From: Holosporales bacterium
GTDB lineage: Bacteria > Pseudomonadota > Alphaproteobacteria > RUG11792
Length of the DNA stretch: 11,626 bases
Reading direction: 5' to 3'
NCBI GenBank assembly: GCA_031266385.1
Contig: JAISBC010000003.1
Coordinates: 1-11,626 of the forward strand
Below, one piece after another: positions 1 through 6,465 of the stretch. The position numbers and the translations under genes were made by a program. The notes beneath the pieces are model-generated. The model had not been told where the DNA came from, did no database searches, and saw nothing but the letters and a program-made list of their open reading frames with translations. Every line of letters starts with the position of its first letter. Position 1 is the first letter of the stretch.

Positions 1-384
1 TCATGAAGGTTGATACCGAAGATGTAATTGAATAGCCTTGGACTCCTTACGAAGAATTCATAGTTAATCATATTTTCTTATCTCTTTTGAGCTTTAGGTA
101 GGATAGTTTTTACCAGAAACAGAGAGAATTTACAACTTTTGCAACAGGTCTATTAAACCATATAATTTAAGTTTTGAGATCCTTACGACAAACAGAAATT
201 AAGGCGAGAGAACCGAGGATTCTCAACTCTCGGCATAGCTCTCACAGATGAAAGCTCTTTGTCCGCGATCGAAGGCAGATTGCAGCCTACCAAAAGCCAG
301 CAAGGCAATCCCCTCACTCTGTTACTCGAGTATCACCACCACCACCCTAATATTGCTATAGTATTAGTAAATAAGAGGAATTCT
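1..384. other. Non-coding stretch at left edge
   Basis: I see no convincing gene here. On the plus strand, a frame open from the window edge ends at a TAG at 33-35; eleven codons are too few to judge whether it is the tail of a gene. The stretch at 133-151 resembles the terminal repeat of an insertion sequence (core TTTTGCAACAG). A nested inverted repeat lies at 206-243. A short plus-strand frame from about 259 to 462 is compositionally odd (four His codons in a row) and largely antisense to the Tim44-like gene, so I do not call it. Confidence 0.4.
206..243. repeat. Nested inverted repeat
   Basis: The outer arms are GAGAG (206-210) and CTCTC (239-243). The inner arms are CCGAG (213-217) and CTCGG (229-233), with an 11-base loop. 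It could fold as an interrupted hairpin on either strand. No T-run follows on either side, so it does not look like an intrinsic terminator. It lies downstream of the minus-strand Tim44-like gene, and a role in 3' end stability is possible but unproven. Confidence 0.3.
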
Positions 385-999
385 TTAGATTTCGATACTC
401 GATATTTTGGCGAGGATCCATTCGTCTTCGCTATATTTCCTCTCGAACATCCATCTATGTAAGATGTTGCGGTATATCTTGTTCGGATTATCCAGAGAAA
501 TACCGTCAGAATTGACGATTGCATTCATCTGAGATACTTTAAATGAGATGAATAAATTCGCCTTCGTCACCAAATTCTGGATCTGATCTAATGTGGTCTC
601 AGTGTGATTAATTACTATCTCTTGTCTCAAATTTTTTTCTTCTCTTCTTTGAATTTGTTCGAAAAACACCCTGTATACTGCCGTCGTTAGCTTCGATTTC
701 AGAGCATTACAGTCAGATGCGATAAAAGCAGCAAAGATTGAATCGAACACCTCTTCCGCTTGATTCAGAAAATCAGAAAGCACAAAATTCGGAAATTTTT
801 GCTTAAGTTGTGCCAACCCCTTTGGCTCGACTGGTTCTGGCCTAGCTGGATCAGAGATGGCTATTACGGCGACATCATTATTACCTCCGATGAGCTCATG
901 ATGCTGATTGAGCGCCCCCTTGATGCGGCCAAATTTGTAAATCAAAATGATCAGAAACAAGGCGGACAAAGATGCGGTCAAAACCGTAACAACAAACAT
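385..999 (-). CDS. Tim44/TimA-like membrane-anchored protein
   Basis: This 204-residue protein has one hydrophobic N-terminal segment (about residues 1-22) and a short Pro/Glu-rich linker. A Tim44-like domain follows from about residue 72 to the end. Recognisable family features are the FLNQAEEVFDSIFAAF helix, the 'LKSKLTTAVYRVF' stretch and the C-terminal 'HRWMFERK...EW' signature. In mitochondria Tim44 tethers the import motor to the inner membrane. Bacterial relatives in alphaproteobacteria are inner-membrane proteins of poorly defined, probably protein-handling, function. I chose the ATG at 997-999 because AAGGGAG lies just upstream; an in-frame TTG at 1012-1014 is the alternative. rnpB ends only 20 bases upstream on the same strand, so co-transcription with it is likely. 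Family assignment is fairly sure, cellular role is not. Confidence 0.75.
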   Translation of the reverse strand: MFVVTVLTASLSALFLIILIYKFGRIKGALNQHHELIGGNNDVAVIAISDPARPEPVEPKGLAQLKQKFPNFVLSDFLNQAEEVFDSIFAAFIASDCNALKSKLTTAVYRVFFEQIQRREEKNLRQEIVINHTETTLDQIQNLVTKANLFISFKVSQMNAIVNSDGISLDNPNKIYRNILHRWMFERKYSEDEWILAKISSIEI

Positions 1000-1019
1000 A
1001 AACTCCCTTCTCAAACTGT

Positions 1020-1440
1020 GGTGTGAATCTGGCTGTAAGCCGGGTTCTGTCCGAAGAAAAAATCTTCTGATTGATCATTCATCTAGGCACACCGTTACCG
1101 GTGAGCTCGAGCGACCTACCCAGGTGACGATGAACGCGGGCCATCACGAACAAAACAATTAATATTTCATTCGAGTCACCTCTATTTGGTCTTTCTTCAG
1201 GTGGGGTTTGCAATGCCACTTCCGTTACCGGCCGTGCGGTGCGCTCTTACCGACGCCATTTCACCCTTACCTTCATTTGAGGTTGCCAACAAACAAAAGG
1301 CGGTATATTTTCTGTTGCACTTTCCCTACCAGAGATTTTTCAACCTCTGACGCCGGACGTTATCCGGCACCTTGCCCGCATGAAGCCCGGACTTTCCTCT
1401 GAGAAATCAACTCTCAGCGATCAATCACCAAATCCACACC
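1020..1440 (-). ncRNA. rnpB: RNase P RNA, bacterial type A
   Basis: This is the catalytic RNA of RNase P, which removes 5' leaders from tRNA precursors. Read on the minus strand, it holds the conserved GAGGAAAGTCCGGGCT block near the 5' end and ACAGAACCCGGCTTA near the 3' end. These form the P4 helix and the core. The internal GGTAGGGAAAGTGCAACAGA segment is also conserved. I set the ends by P1: GGTGTGGATTTGG (1440 to 1428) pairs along its full 13 bases with CCAGATTCACACC (1032 to 1020), using two G-U pairs. The length of about 421 nt is typical. A promoter sits exactly upstream. No terminator is visible between it and the Tim44-like gene, so the 3' end is probably made by processing. Confidence 0.95.
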
Positions 1441-1447
1441 TATCCTC

Positions 1448-1476
1448 ATTATACCATATTCATCGCAATATTTGAA
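1448..1476 (-). promoter_or_regulatory. rnpB promoter
   Basis: On the minus strand, a TTCAAA -35 box (1476-1471) lies 17 bases from a perfect TATAAT -10 box (1453-1448), which is preceded by TGG as in an extended -10. The predicted start, seven bases downstream, falls on 1440, the first base of the P1 helix of rnpB. The agreement supports both calls. Confidence 0.75.
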
Positions 1477-1802
1477 ATGATATACAAAAAAAATGTACAA
1501 GTTCATGTACTTTTGGGGCAAATCCTGAACCTCAAGAGACTTACCAACATACTCATTTAGGAGTAAATCCTTTCAAGTTATTAGAGACCTAAAATAATTA
1601 TATGCTACGAGATGCAATAACTAAGATGGTTGTGGGAAGTTATAAATCTCTCCTGAGGAATTGTATTCTTGCAGTTTTTATTCAAACGAAGATAAAGCAT
1701 AATCAATATCCTTCAAATATTTACTGAATTCAGTTTGGTCTGTTTTTTATGCGGATACCCAGGCTGAATCCCACAAAGCGATACTGAATAGGTGGTGATG
1801 TG
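1477..1802. other. Intergenic gap between rnpB and surA
   Basis: No gene is apparent in this AT-rich stretch. It holds an A8 run (1486-1493) beside two GTAC tetranucleotides (1495-1498 and 1507-1510), too weak to call a terminator. Further on there is a 7-base inverted repeat AGTTATT/AATAACT around 1575-1615 and a short AGGAGTAAATCCT dyad near 1558-1570. A structured RNA is conceivable, but nothing matches a family I know. Confidence 0.3.
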
Positions 1803-1811
1803 TGGTATAAT
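1784..1811 (+). promoter_or_regulatory. Extended -10 promoter of the surA run
   Basis: TGGTATAAT at 1803-1811 is a perfect -10 hexamer with the TG extension. The -35 region is poor (CTGAAT at 1784-1789, three matches). Transcription would start near 1818, giving a leader of about 26 bases. The core GTGGTAYAATT recurs at the atp promoter near 6415, and GGTATAAT at rnpB. Confidence 0.6.
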
Positions 1812-1843
1812 TCACCGGTAAAGCCATATCTGCGTTTTTTAGT

Positions 1844-3391
1844 ATGAGATTGTTTCTTGTTTTGTCGTTTTTGATGTCATGCATTTTTTTTGCTACGAAT
1901 GGGATTTGCGCCGAGGCTGATGATCCAACACTTGAGGCAGAAACGCAGGAAGCAGAGCAGGGCAAAACTCCTGATGATCCAGGCAACATTCCCGATGATA
2001 AAGTCGATATTAAACTGATCGGAACGACCATCGACGATGCTAGCCTTTATACAATGGGAGATGGTGAGCGCAGTTCTTTGACGCAGTTTAAAGGACCTAG
2101 TGCTCTGCTCGCCCTCAAAAATGTAACCCCCATCAAACAACAGAAGAGAAAAATTGTCTCGAATGGTTGTCCCGCGGCAAATAGATTCTATCGTATAATC
2201 GGAAGAGTAAATAATGATGTCATTACTAACGTTGACGCCGAAAATAAAATAAAATTCATTTTCTTTTCGTCGGGGAAGCAGTACAAAAAAGAAGATGCCA
2301 GGTTGATGGTCGAGCCAGTCGCCAGGACCCTGATCGATGATAAGCTGCAGCAGCAATACGCCGAATTGTATAGTCTAAAGGTGAGTGAAAGCGAGATCGA
2401 TAGTAAGGTTCAGGGCGTCGCAACTAACAATTCCATGACGGTCAGTGAATTGGCCGATAAATTCGAAGAATGTGGAATTAATATGGAAATATTCAAGAAG
2501 CACATAAAATCCAGGATGTTGCTTCAATTCATTGTACAGCTCATAGGTGATGCAGCACGTGTTACGCAGCAGGAGATCGATGAGGCCCGGATAAAGGCAG
2601 AGAGTAATATCAAGCAAAAACGCTACCACCTGCTGGAAATAGTTTTCAGGGTGGATGACGATGAAGGTGATGCAAAGGTGAAGGAGAGGGCGCAATCTAT
2701 TCTTCGCCTCGTGAACGATGGATTTAGTTTCAGGGTTATGGCCGAGGCGATGTCTCAGGGAACATATACCGGAGATGTCGGAGATCTCGGGTGGGTCAGA
2801 GAAGATTGCATCGAGAAACCAGTTTTAGATGCCGTGAAGACCATTAAGATTGGCCAGGCTAGTGATGTCATCAAGACAAGGACTGGATATAAGATCGTAT
2901 GCGTCGTCGATATTGCTGCCCCCGGAAAGACAGGCCAAGCCAATGCCTCATACAAAGTTTTGTGCTCGAAGGTACAGTTTCAGGGCGGCCTTTTGACCCA
3001 AAAAGATATAGAAAAATTGAACGCAGCTGTCCCCGAATTGAAGGAAGTATCATCCGTCGCGGAATATAAAAAAGTTTGCGAAAAGCATAAGATAGAATAT
3101 GAAGAGCGAGACATTGCGTCTCCGACCGAATACGAATCGGCGCTGATCGAGGAGTCGGATGCATCAGGAAAGCCGGCCATTATGAAATCGATAGACGATG
3201 AAAATAGTATCGCGATCATGATGGTAGCAGAGAAAACGATCCCGAATGCCGAATTGCCACCGGATAAAGAATTATTCTCGAAGGTATCGAGCGACAAGAT
3301 TGTGAAGGAATTCGGACGGAACTTTAAGAAAATGCAGGCTCAGGCCCATACCTTGCTGTATCATGATCGTCTCTTATCGGTCGGCCAGTGA
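1844..3391 (+). CDS. surA: SurA-type periplasmic chaperone / peptidyl-prolyl isomerase
   Basis: This 515-residue exported protein should help outer-membrane proteins fold in the periplasm. Residues 1-23 form a Sec signal peptide with likely cleavage after Ile-Cys-Ala. An acidic, Asp/Glu/Pro-rich linker follows (about 24-60). The SurA N-terminal chaperone region spans about 115-250 (begins 'RIIGRVNNDVITNVDAENKI'). One parvulin-type isomerase domain lies at about 258-357, with the 'GDVGDLGWV' and 'TGYKIVCVVD' hallmarks. The C-terminal 150 residues resemble no second intact parvulin domain that I can see. It starts the three-gene run, and its stop codon overlaps the ymdB start. No clear Shine-Dalgarno precedes the ATG. 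Family is well supported; the exact subclass (SurA versus other PpiC-type foldases) is less so. Confidence 0.85.
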   Translation: MRLFLVLSFLMSCIFFATNGICAEADDPTLEAETQEAEQGKTPDDPGNIPDDKVDIKLIGTTIDDASLYTMGDGERSSLTQFKGPSALLALKNVTPIKQQKRKIVSNGCPAANRFYRIIGRVNNDVITNVDAENKIKFIFFSSGKQYKKEDARLMVEPVARTLIDDKLQQQYAELYSLKVSESEIDSKVQGVATNNSMTVSELADKFEECGINMEIFKKHIKSRMLLQFIVQLIGDAARVTQQEIDEARIKAESNIKQKRYHLLEIVFRVDDDEGDAKVKERAQSILRLVNDGFSFRVMAEAMSQGTYTGDVGDLGWVREDCIEKPVLDAVKTIKIGQASDVIKTRTGYKIVCVVDIAAPGKTGQANASYKVLCSKVQFQGGLLTQKDIEKLNAAVPELKEVSSVAEYKKVCEKHKIEYEERDIASPTEYESALIEESDASGKPAIMKSIDDENSIAIMMVAEKTIPNAELPPDKELFSKVSSDKIVKEFGRNFKKMQAQAHTLLYHDRLLSVGQ

Positions 3392-4212
3392 GGATAGCAT
3401 TTTTCGGGGATATCGTCGGCAGATCCGGCAGAGAAGCCGTCGTCCGTTATGTTTCGGCCAATAAGGCGACCCATAAGATTGATTGTGTAATCGTCAATGC
3501 AGAAAATGCCGCCCACGGCTTCGGAATCACCAAAAAAATATGTGATCAGCTTTTTGAGGCCGGAGTCGATGCGATAACCCTCGGGAATCATACGTTCGAT
3601 CAAAAGGGAGATATGCAGCTCTTCGATCGAGAAGTGAGATTGGCGAGGCCCCTGAATTATCCGGTCGGCACTCCCGGGAAAGGGTATAGAATCATCGATT
3701 TGAAAAATTCTGGTAAACGGGTTTTAGTCGTTAATTTGATAGGGCGACTTTATATGGAATATAACGATGATCCATTCCATGCTATTGCCGTTTTACTGAG
3801 TGAATATGAATTGAAGAAAAAGTCTATCGATGCGATTTTTATAGATTTTCACGCCGAAGCTACGGCCGAAAAATCCGCCCTCGGGAGGTATCTGGATGGC
3901 AGGGTGACGGCCATCATCGGGACACATACTCACGTCCCGACGGCTGATCTGCAAATCCTCCAGGGTGGGACGGGTTATCTTTCCGACTGTGGGATGTGCG
4001 GTGATTATGATTCGGTAATCGGGATGGAGGATTCTTCCTCGATCATTAGGTTTACGCAGAAAATTCATGAATTCAGTAGGATGCATCCGGCTCAGAAAGA
4101 GGCCACCGTTTGTGGGGTCGTGATCGACGTTTCCGATAGCGGACTGTGTAAAAATATTCAAACCATCAGGGTTGGTGGATGTCTATTGGAACAGAAGGAT
4201 TGCGTTCTGTAA
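3388..4212 (+). CDS. ymdB: YmdB-family metallophosphoesterase (TIGR00282 type)
   Basis: The 274-residue product is a calcineurin-like, two-metal phosphoesterase. The characterised Bacillus YmdB hydrolyses 2',3'-cyclic nucleotides and affects RNA turnover and biofilm decisions. Visible metal and active-site positions are Asp8 (FFGDIVG), Glu39-Asn40 (NAEN), Asn67-His68 (GNHTFD), His155 and the pair His180/His182 (GTHTHVPTAD). 'GTGYLSDCGMCG' is the family's C-terminal motif. Length is normal. The start is the GTG at 3388, which overlaps the surA stop in a GTGA arrangement and places MRIAFFGDIVGR at the N-terminus as in relatives, so translation is probably coupled. The E. coli gene also called ymdB is unrelated. 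Family is near certain; substrate in this organism is inferred. Confidence 0.93.
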   Translation: MRIAFFGDIVGRSGREAVVRYVSANKATHKIDCVIVNAENAAHGFGITKKICDQLFEAGVDAITLGNHTFDQKGDMQLFDREVRLARPLNYPVGTPGKGYRIIDLKNSGKRVLVVNLIGRLYMEYNDDPFHAIAVLLSEYELKKKSIDAIFIDFHAEATAEKSALGRYLDGRVTAIIGTHTHVPTADLQILQGGTGYLSDCGMCGDYDSVIGMEDSSSIIRFTQKIHEFSRMHPAQKEATVCGVVIDVSDSGLCKNIQTIRVGGCLLEQKDCVL

Positions 4213-4261
4213 TTTTCGTAGGATAGAATCTAAATTAGCTCATATATATCGCAGGAATCAG

Positions 4262-5305
4262 ATGCCCGAAATCGATGTATCACGTAACGAGAGATATATT
4301 GAGATTTTTAAAAAATTAGTCGATATTTATATTGCGACTGGAGAGCCAGTTGGATCACGAGTTATTTCAAAGACTTTGTCGAATCCGCTTTCTCCGGCGA
4401 CGATTAGGAATGTTATGTCCGATCTCGAGGATCTCGGAATCTTGTGTTCGGAGCATACATCTTCCGGCCGAAAACCTACCGAAAAGGGTTGGAGATTTTT
4501 TGTGAACGCCTTGGTCGAGGCCGCGGATCTTTCGGCGCTGGAGCGTGAAGCCTTCCTGGAGCTAACGAAAAATGCGAACGGGAAAAGTGTTGAGTCGATT
4601 TTAGAGACGGCCACCGATATATTATCGGGGCTTTCGAATTGCGTCAGTATCATCATGACGCCGACGATTAACGCCAAGATCAAACATATAGATTTTGTGC
4701 TGCTAAATCCGGGGAGAGCCATCGTCGTCATCGTATCCGAGAGTGGAGTCGTTGAAAACAGGCTAATAGAAGTCCCGCTCGACGTTTCTCAGGCGATTTT
4801 AGAAAGGGCCACGCAATATATCAATTCAAAACTGACGGGGATGACACTCGATGAGATAAGGAATAGCATTCAGGACCAGGTTCGTTGTCATGAAGATGGA
4901 ATCGACGAGCTAACACAAGAAATCGTTGAAAGTGGGATCGAAATTATTGAGGCCGAGGACGGGGGAGATGTTATCGTCAAGGGCCGATCTAACCTGATAT
5001 CTAACTCAGGAGAGATTGGCGATCTCCGCAATTTACTCCAGAAATTGGATGAAAAGAAGACGATCAAAAATTTACTGGATCGATCGTTGAATGGGGAAGG
5101 AATTCAGGTCTTCATCGGGGCCGAAACTACATCCTTCGAAATGTTCGGATGCTCGATGATAGCGGCTCCATATGGAGATGGTGGCGCCCAGAATAAAAAA
5201 AAGCTGATCGGAGCGATAGGAGTTTTGGGCCCATCGAGGATGCAGTACGGCCGAGTCATCACTCTCGTCGATTATACGGCGAAATTACTCGGAAACCTCA
5301 TATAA
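4262..5305 (+). CDS. hrcA: Heat-inducible transcription repressor HrcA
   Basis: HrcA represses chaperone operons (groESL, sometimes dnaK) by binding the CIRCE inverted repeat; GroEL keeps it active, so stress relieves repression. The 347-residue protein shows the N-terminal winged helix with 'GEPVGSRVISK' (27-37), 'LSPATIRNVMSDLEDLG' (43-59) and 'HTSSGRKPT' (65-73). It ends with the diagnostic 'GVLGPSRMQYGRV' (320-332) of the GAF-like domain. I placed the start at the ATG at 4262, preceded by CAGGAA, because the family begins here. An in-frame ATG 90 bases upstream would add 30 atypical residues inside ymdB. The gene follows ymdB by 49 bases. No CIRCE sequence (TTAGCACTC...GAGTGCTAA) is present in the window, so its targets lie elsewhere. 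grpE, the common alphaproteobacterial neighbour, is absent. Confidence 0.96.
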   Translation: MPEIDVSRNERYIEIFKKLVDIYIATGEPVGSRVISKTLSNPLSPATIRNVMSDLEDLGILCSEHTSSGRKPTEKGWRFFVNALVEAADLSALEREAFLELTKNANGKSVESILETATDILSGLSNCVSIIMTPTINAKIKHIDFVLLNPGRAIVVIVSESGVVENRLIEVPLDVSQAILERATQYINSKLTGMTLDEIRNSIQDQVRCHEDGIDELTQEIVESGIEIIEAEDGGDVIVKGRSNLISNSGEIGDLRNLLQKLDEKKTIKNLLDRSLNGEGIQVFIGAETTSFEMFGCSMIAAPYGDGGAQNKKKLIGAIGVLGPSRMQYGRVITLVDYTAKLLGNLI

Positions 5306-5311
5306 CTGGAG

Positions 5312-5388
5312 TGGTGTACCCGATAGGATTCGAACCTACGACCTTTGCCTTCGGAGGGCAACGCTCTATCCATCTGAGCTACGGATAC
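5312..5388 (-). tRNA. tRNA-Arg (anticodon CCG)
   Basis: On the minus strand a full cloverleaf can be drawn. The acceptor GTATCCG pairs with CGGGTAC (one T-G pair), and the D arm contains AGCTCAGATGGATAGAGC. The anticodon stem TTGCC/GGCAA closes the loop CTCCGAA, giving anticodon CCG, which reads the Arg codon CGG. The T arm carries GGTTCGAATCC. The discriminator is A and the CCA tail is encoded (5314-5312). It lies six bases beyond the hrcA stop in the opposite direction. Confidence 0.96.
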
Positions 5389-5414
5389 AATCGGCGTACT
5401 CCGTATTGTATCCG
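5382..5414. repeat. Strong inverted repeat at the tRNA-Arg 5' end
   Basis: CGGATACAAT (5382-5391) and ATTGTATCCG (5405-5414) are perfect 10-base complements. Inside them CGG (5392-5394) pairs with CCG (5401-5403), leaving a six-base loop and a one-base bulge. The left arm contains the first seven bases of the tRNA. Read on the minus strand, the outer arm contains TACAAT, which fits a -10 box about 17 bases before the tRNA, so part of the symmetry may reflect promoter sequence. Confidence 0.8.
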
Positions 5415-5517
5415 ATTCTCTCCAATATATGACACAACTAATCGCGAAACGACCTAGATACACTCTCCATACTCAGTACGAATCACAATTCGCGTAATAA
5501 TCCTTTATCTTTTTTAA

Positions 5518-5546
5518 TAGACCTTCTAGTATTTCTACTATATAAT
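5518..5546 (+). promoter_or_regulatory. Promoter of the exported hypothetical gene
   Basis: A perfect TATAAT (5541-5546) lies 17 bases downstream of TAGACC (5518-5523), which matches four of six positions of the -35 consensus. The predicted start near 5553 leaves a leader of about 30 bases before the ATG at 5583. Confidence 0.7.
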
Positions 5547-5582
5547 ACCGCCAGTTGTTAAATTTAACTGAGGAAAATTAGT

Positions 5583-6203
5583 ATGAAGTTCACGAATTTG
5601 GTAGTCCCTTTTATGCTGGGTGTTTCAATAGGAGCCGCAGTTGGCATGCAGAGTACAGAACCACCATCCAGTATGTTATACGAACAATATCACCCGATAA
5701 AACCACAGTTACAATCCGATCCGCAAATAGGTCCGGTATGGAAGGCCACATTTACAGAACTCCTTGGAGACCACATTGATCTTGAGAAATACAAACAGGA
5801 ATTTGAGGCAAACACGACTAATAGAGCAAACGCCCTTAAATATGGCTGTGGGATTTTCCAATATCTTGTGGAACAAATACAAGAATTCCATGACAGATAC
5901 AAAGGAAATTGTCCACAGGACGAAACAGAAAAATTTTTGACTCAGGTTCTTACCCCTGCGGCCAAAGAATTCCGCCAGATTGCACAAAAGACGCAGGCAC
6001 TAAATAACTATCCATATGGGTTTTGCGCAGCAAATATAGAAGAGCAAGTGAGGTTGTTTATGGACCCATCGCGAAAGCACTGGGTCAAAAGGAAATGGGA
6101 AAGCATGTCCTGGATCATGGAGCTATCAGCACGACAACTGTATAACATGTATAGGGAACAACAGGGGTCAATACCCATGCATCTGTATAACAGTGAGCAT
6201 TAA
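5583..6203 (+). CDS. Exported protein of unknown function
   Basis: I do not recognise this 206-residue protein. The first 20 or so residues are a Sec-type signal peptide or anchor (short MKFTN head, hydrophobic VVPFMLGVSIGAAVG core). The mature part is hydrophilic and apparently mainly helical, with three Cys (89, 110, 148), enough for one disulfide, and a tail rich in Trp, Met and Tyr. The start is supported by GAGGA eight bases upstream and a strong promoter. It is monocistronic by appearance: tRNA-Arg precedes it on the other strand, and a structured gap follows. Its codon use looks different from that of the surrounding housekeeping genes, with fewer ATCG/GCC-type codons and more ACA, CCA and AAA. 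That fits a lineage-specific or acquired gene. A periplasmic or secreted host-interaction role is possible but purely speculative. Confidence 0.75.
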   Translation: MKFTNLVVPFMLGVSIGAAVGMQSTEPPSSMLYEQYHPIKPQLQSDPQIGPVWKATFTELLGDHIDLEKYKQEFEANTTNRANALKYGCGIFQYLVEQIQEFHDRYKGNCPQDETEKFLTQVLTPAAKEFRQIAQKTQALNNYPYGFCAANIEEQVRLFMDPSRKHWVKRKWESMSWIMELSARQLYNMYREQQGSIPMHLYNSEH

Positions 6204-6227
6204 ACAAGAGAGGACATTGAAAGTCAT

Positions 6228-6239
6228 CCCCCCCCCCCC
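6228..6239 (+). repeat. Poly-C tract, 12 bases
   Basis: Twelve consecutive C stand 24 bases after the stop of the exported hypothetical gene, in otherwise mixed-composition DNA. Such tracts are prone to slippage. Being intergenic, it could alter promoter spacing or RNA folding but not a reading frame. Its exact length depends on sequencing accuracy. Confidence 0.85.
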
Positions 6240-6326
6240 GCACCTCACACTACTCAGTTTCCTTCTTCACTATGCTCCGTGTCCCCTAGTAATAGATCTT
6301 ATTTTGTGGGTTTTGGAGGGGGTCTA

Positions 6327-6371
6327 ATGTACCTACTGCTCTATAGGATGCGGGCCCCCTGCGGCTTGTGA
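6327..6371 (+). CDS. Possible 14-residue leader peptide upstream of atpH
   Basis: The frame ATG (6327) to TGA (6369-6371) encodes MYLLLYRMRAPCGL. It is preceded by GGAGG at 6315-6319 with an ideal seven-base spacing. This is the best Shine-Dalgarno sequence in the whole window, while the atp genes have weak ones. The peptide has no known counterpart. It ends four bases before two overlapping inverted repeats, a layout like that of a translated attenuator leader. The frame is so short that chance remains a real possibility, and no clear promoter is visible upstream of it. Confidence 0.25.
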   Translation: MYLLLYRMRAPCGL

Positions 6372-6374
6372 TTT

Positions 6375-6407
6375 ATCATCAATACGATGATCCACATTTG
6401 GGATCAT
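6375..6407. promoter_or_regulatory. Two overlapping, mutually exclusive inverted repeats before atpH
   Basis: ATCATC (6375-6380) pairs with GATGAT (6386-6391) around a five-base loop. ATGATCC (6387-6393) pairs with GGATCAT (6401-6407) around a seven-base loop. The middle arm is shared, so only one hairpin can form at a time in RNA. In DNA the second dyad covers the expected -35 region of the atp promoter, so it could equally be a protein operator. Confidence 0.4.
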
Positions 6408-6412
6408 ATTTG

Positions 6413-6421
6413 TGGTACAAT
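6413..6421 (+). promoter_or_regulatory. Extended -10 promoter of the atp genes
   Basis: TGGTACAAT is an extended -10 box (five of six hexamer matches plus TG). The expected -35 position (6393-6398, CACATT) is poor. The context TGTGGTACAATTTAC closely matches TGTGGTATAATTCAC at the surA promoter. Transcription would start near 6427-6429. Confidence 0.5.
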
Positions 6422-6465
6422 TTACTGTGGGTTTGTGTGTTTTTTCCTTGCTCAAAAAGCGAACA

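Noticed and set aside
331..347. CTCGAG followed by repeated CAC codons, recalling the XhoI-His tag of expression vectors
   Set aside because: The match is broken (TAT after the site, four CAC-like codons, no stop) and the flanking DNA looks natural; no other vector sequence is seen.
1208..1402. Plus-strand open frame
   Set aside because: It lies wholly within the opposite strand of rnpB, whose conserved core explains the sequence.
1486..1515. GTAC dyad next to an A8 run as a minus-strand terminator
   Set aside because: The stem is only four to five A/T-rich pairs and no minus-strand gene lies upstream to need it.
4172..4261. Upstream in-frame ATG as hrcA start
   Set aside because: The extra 30 residues overlap ymdB and match nothing in the family; the ATG at 4262 has a ribosome site and the normal N-terminus.
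4172..5582. CIRCE operator for HrcA autoregulation
   Set aside because: I looked for TTAGCACTC and GAGTGCTAA and saw neither near hrcA nor elsewhere in the window.
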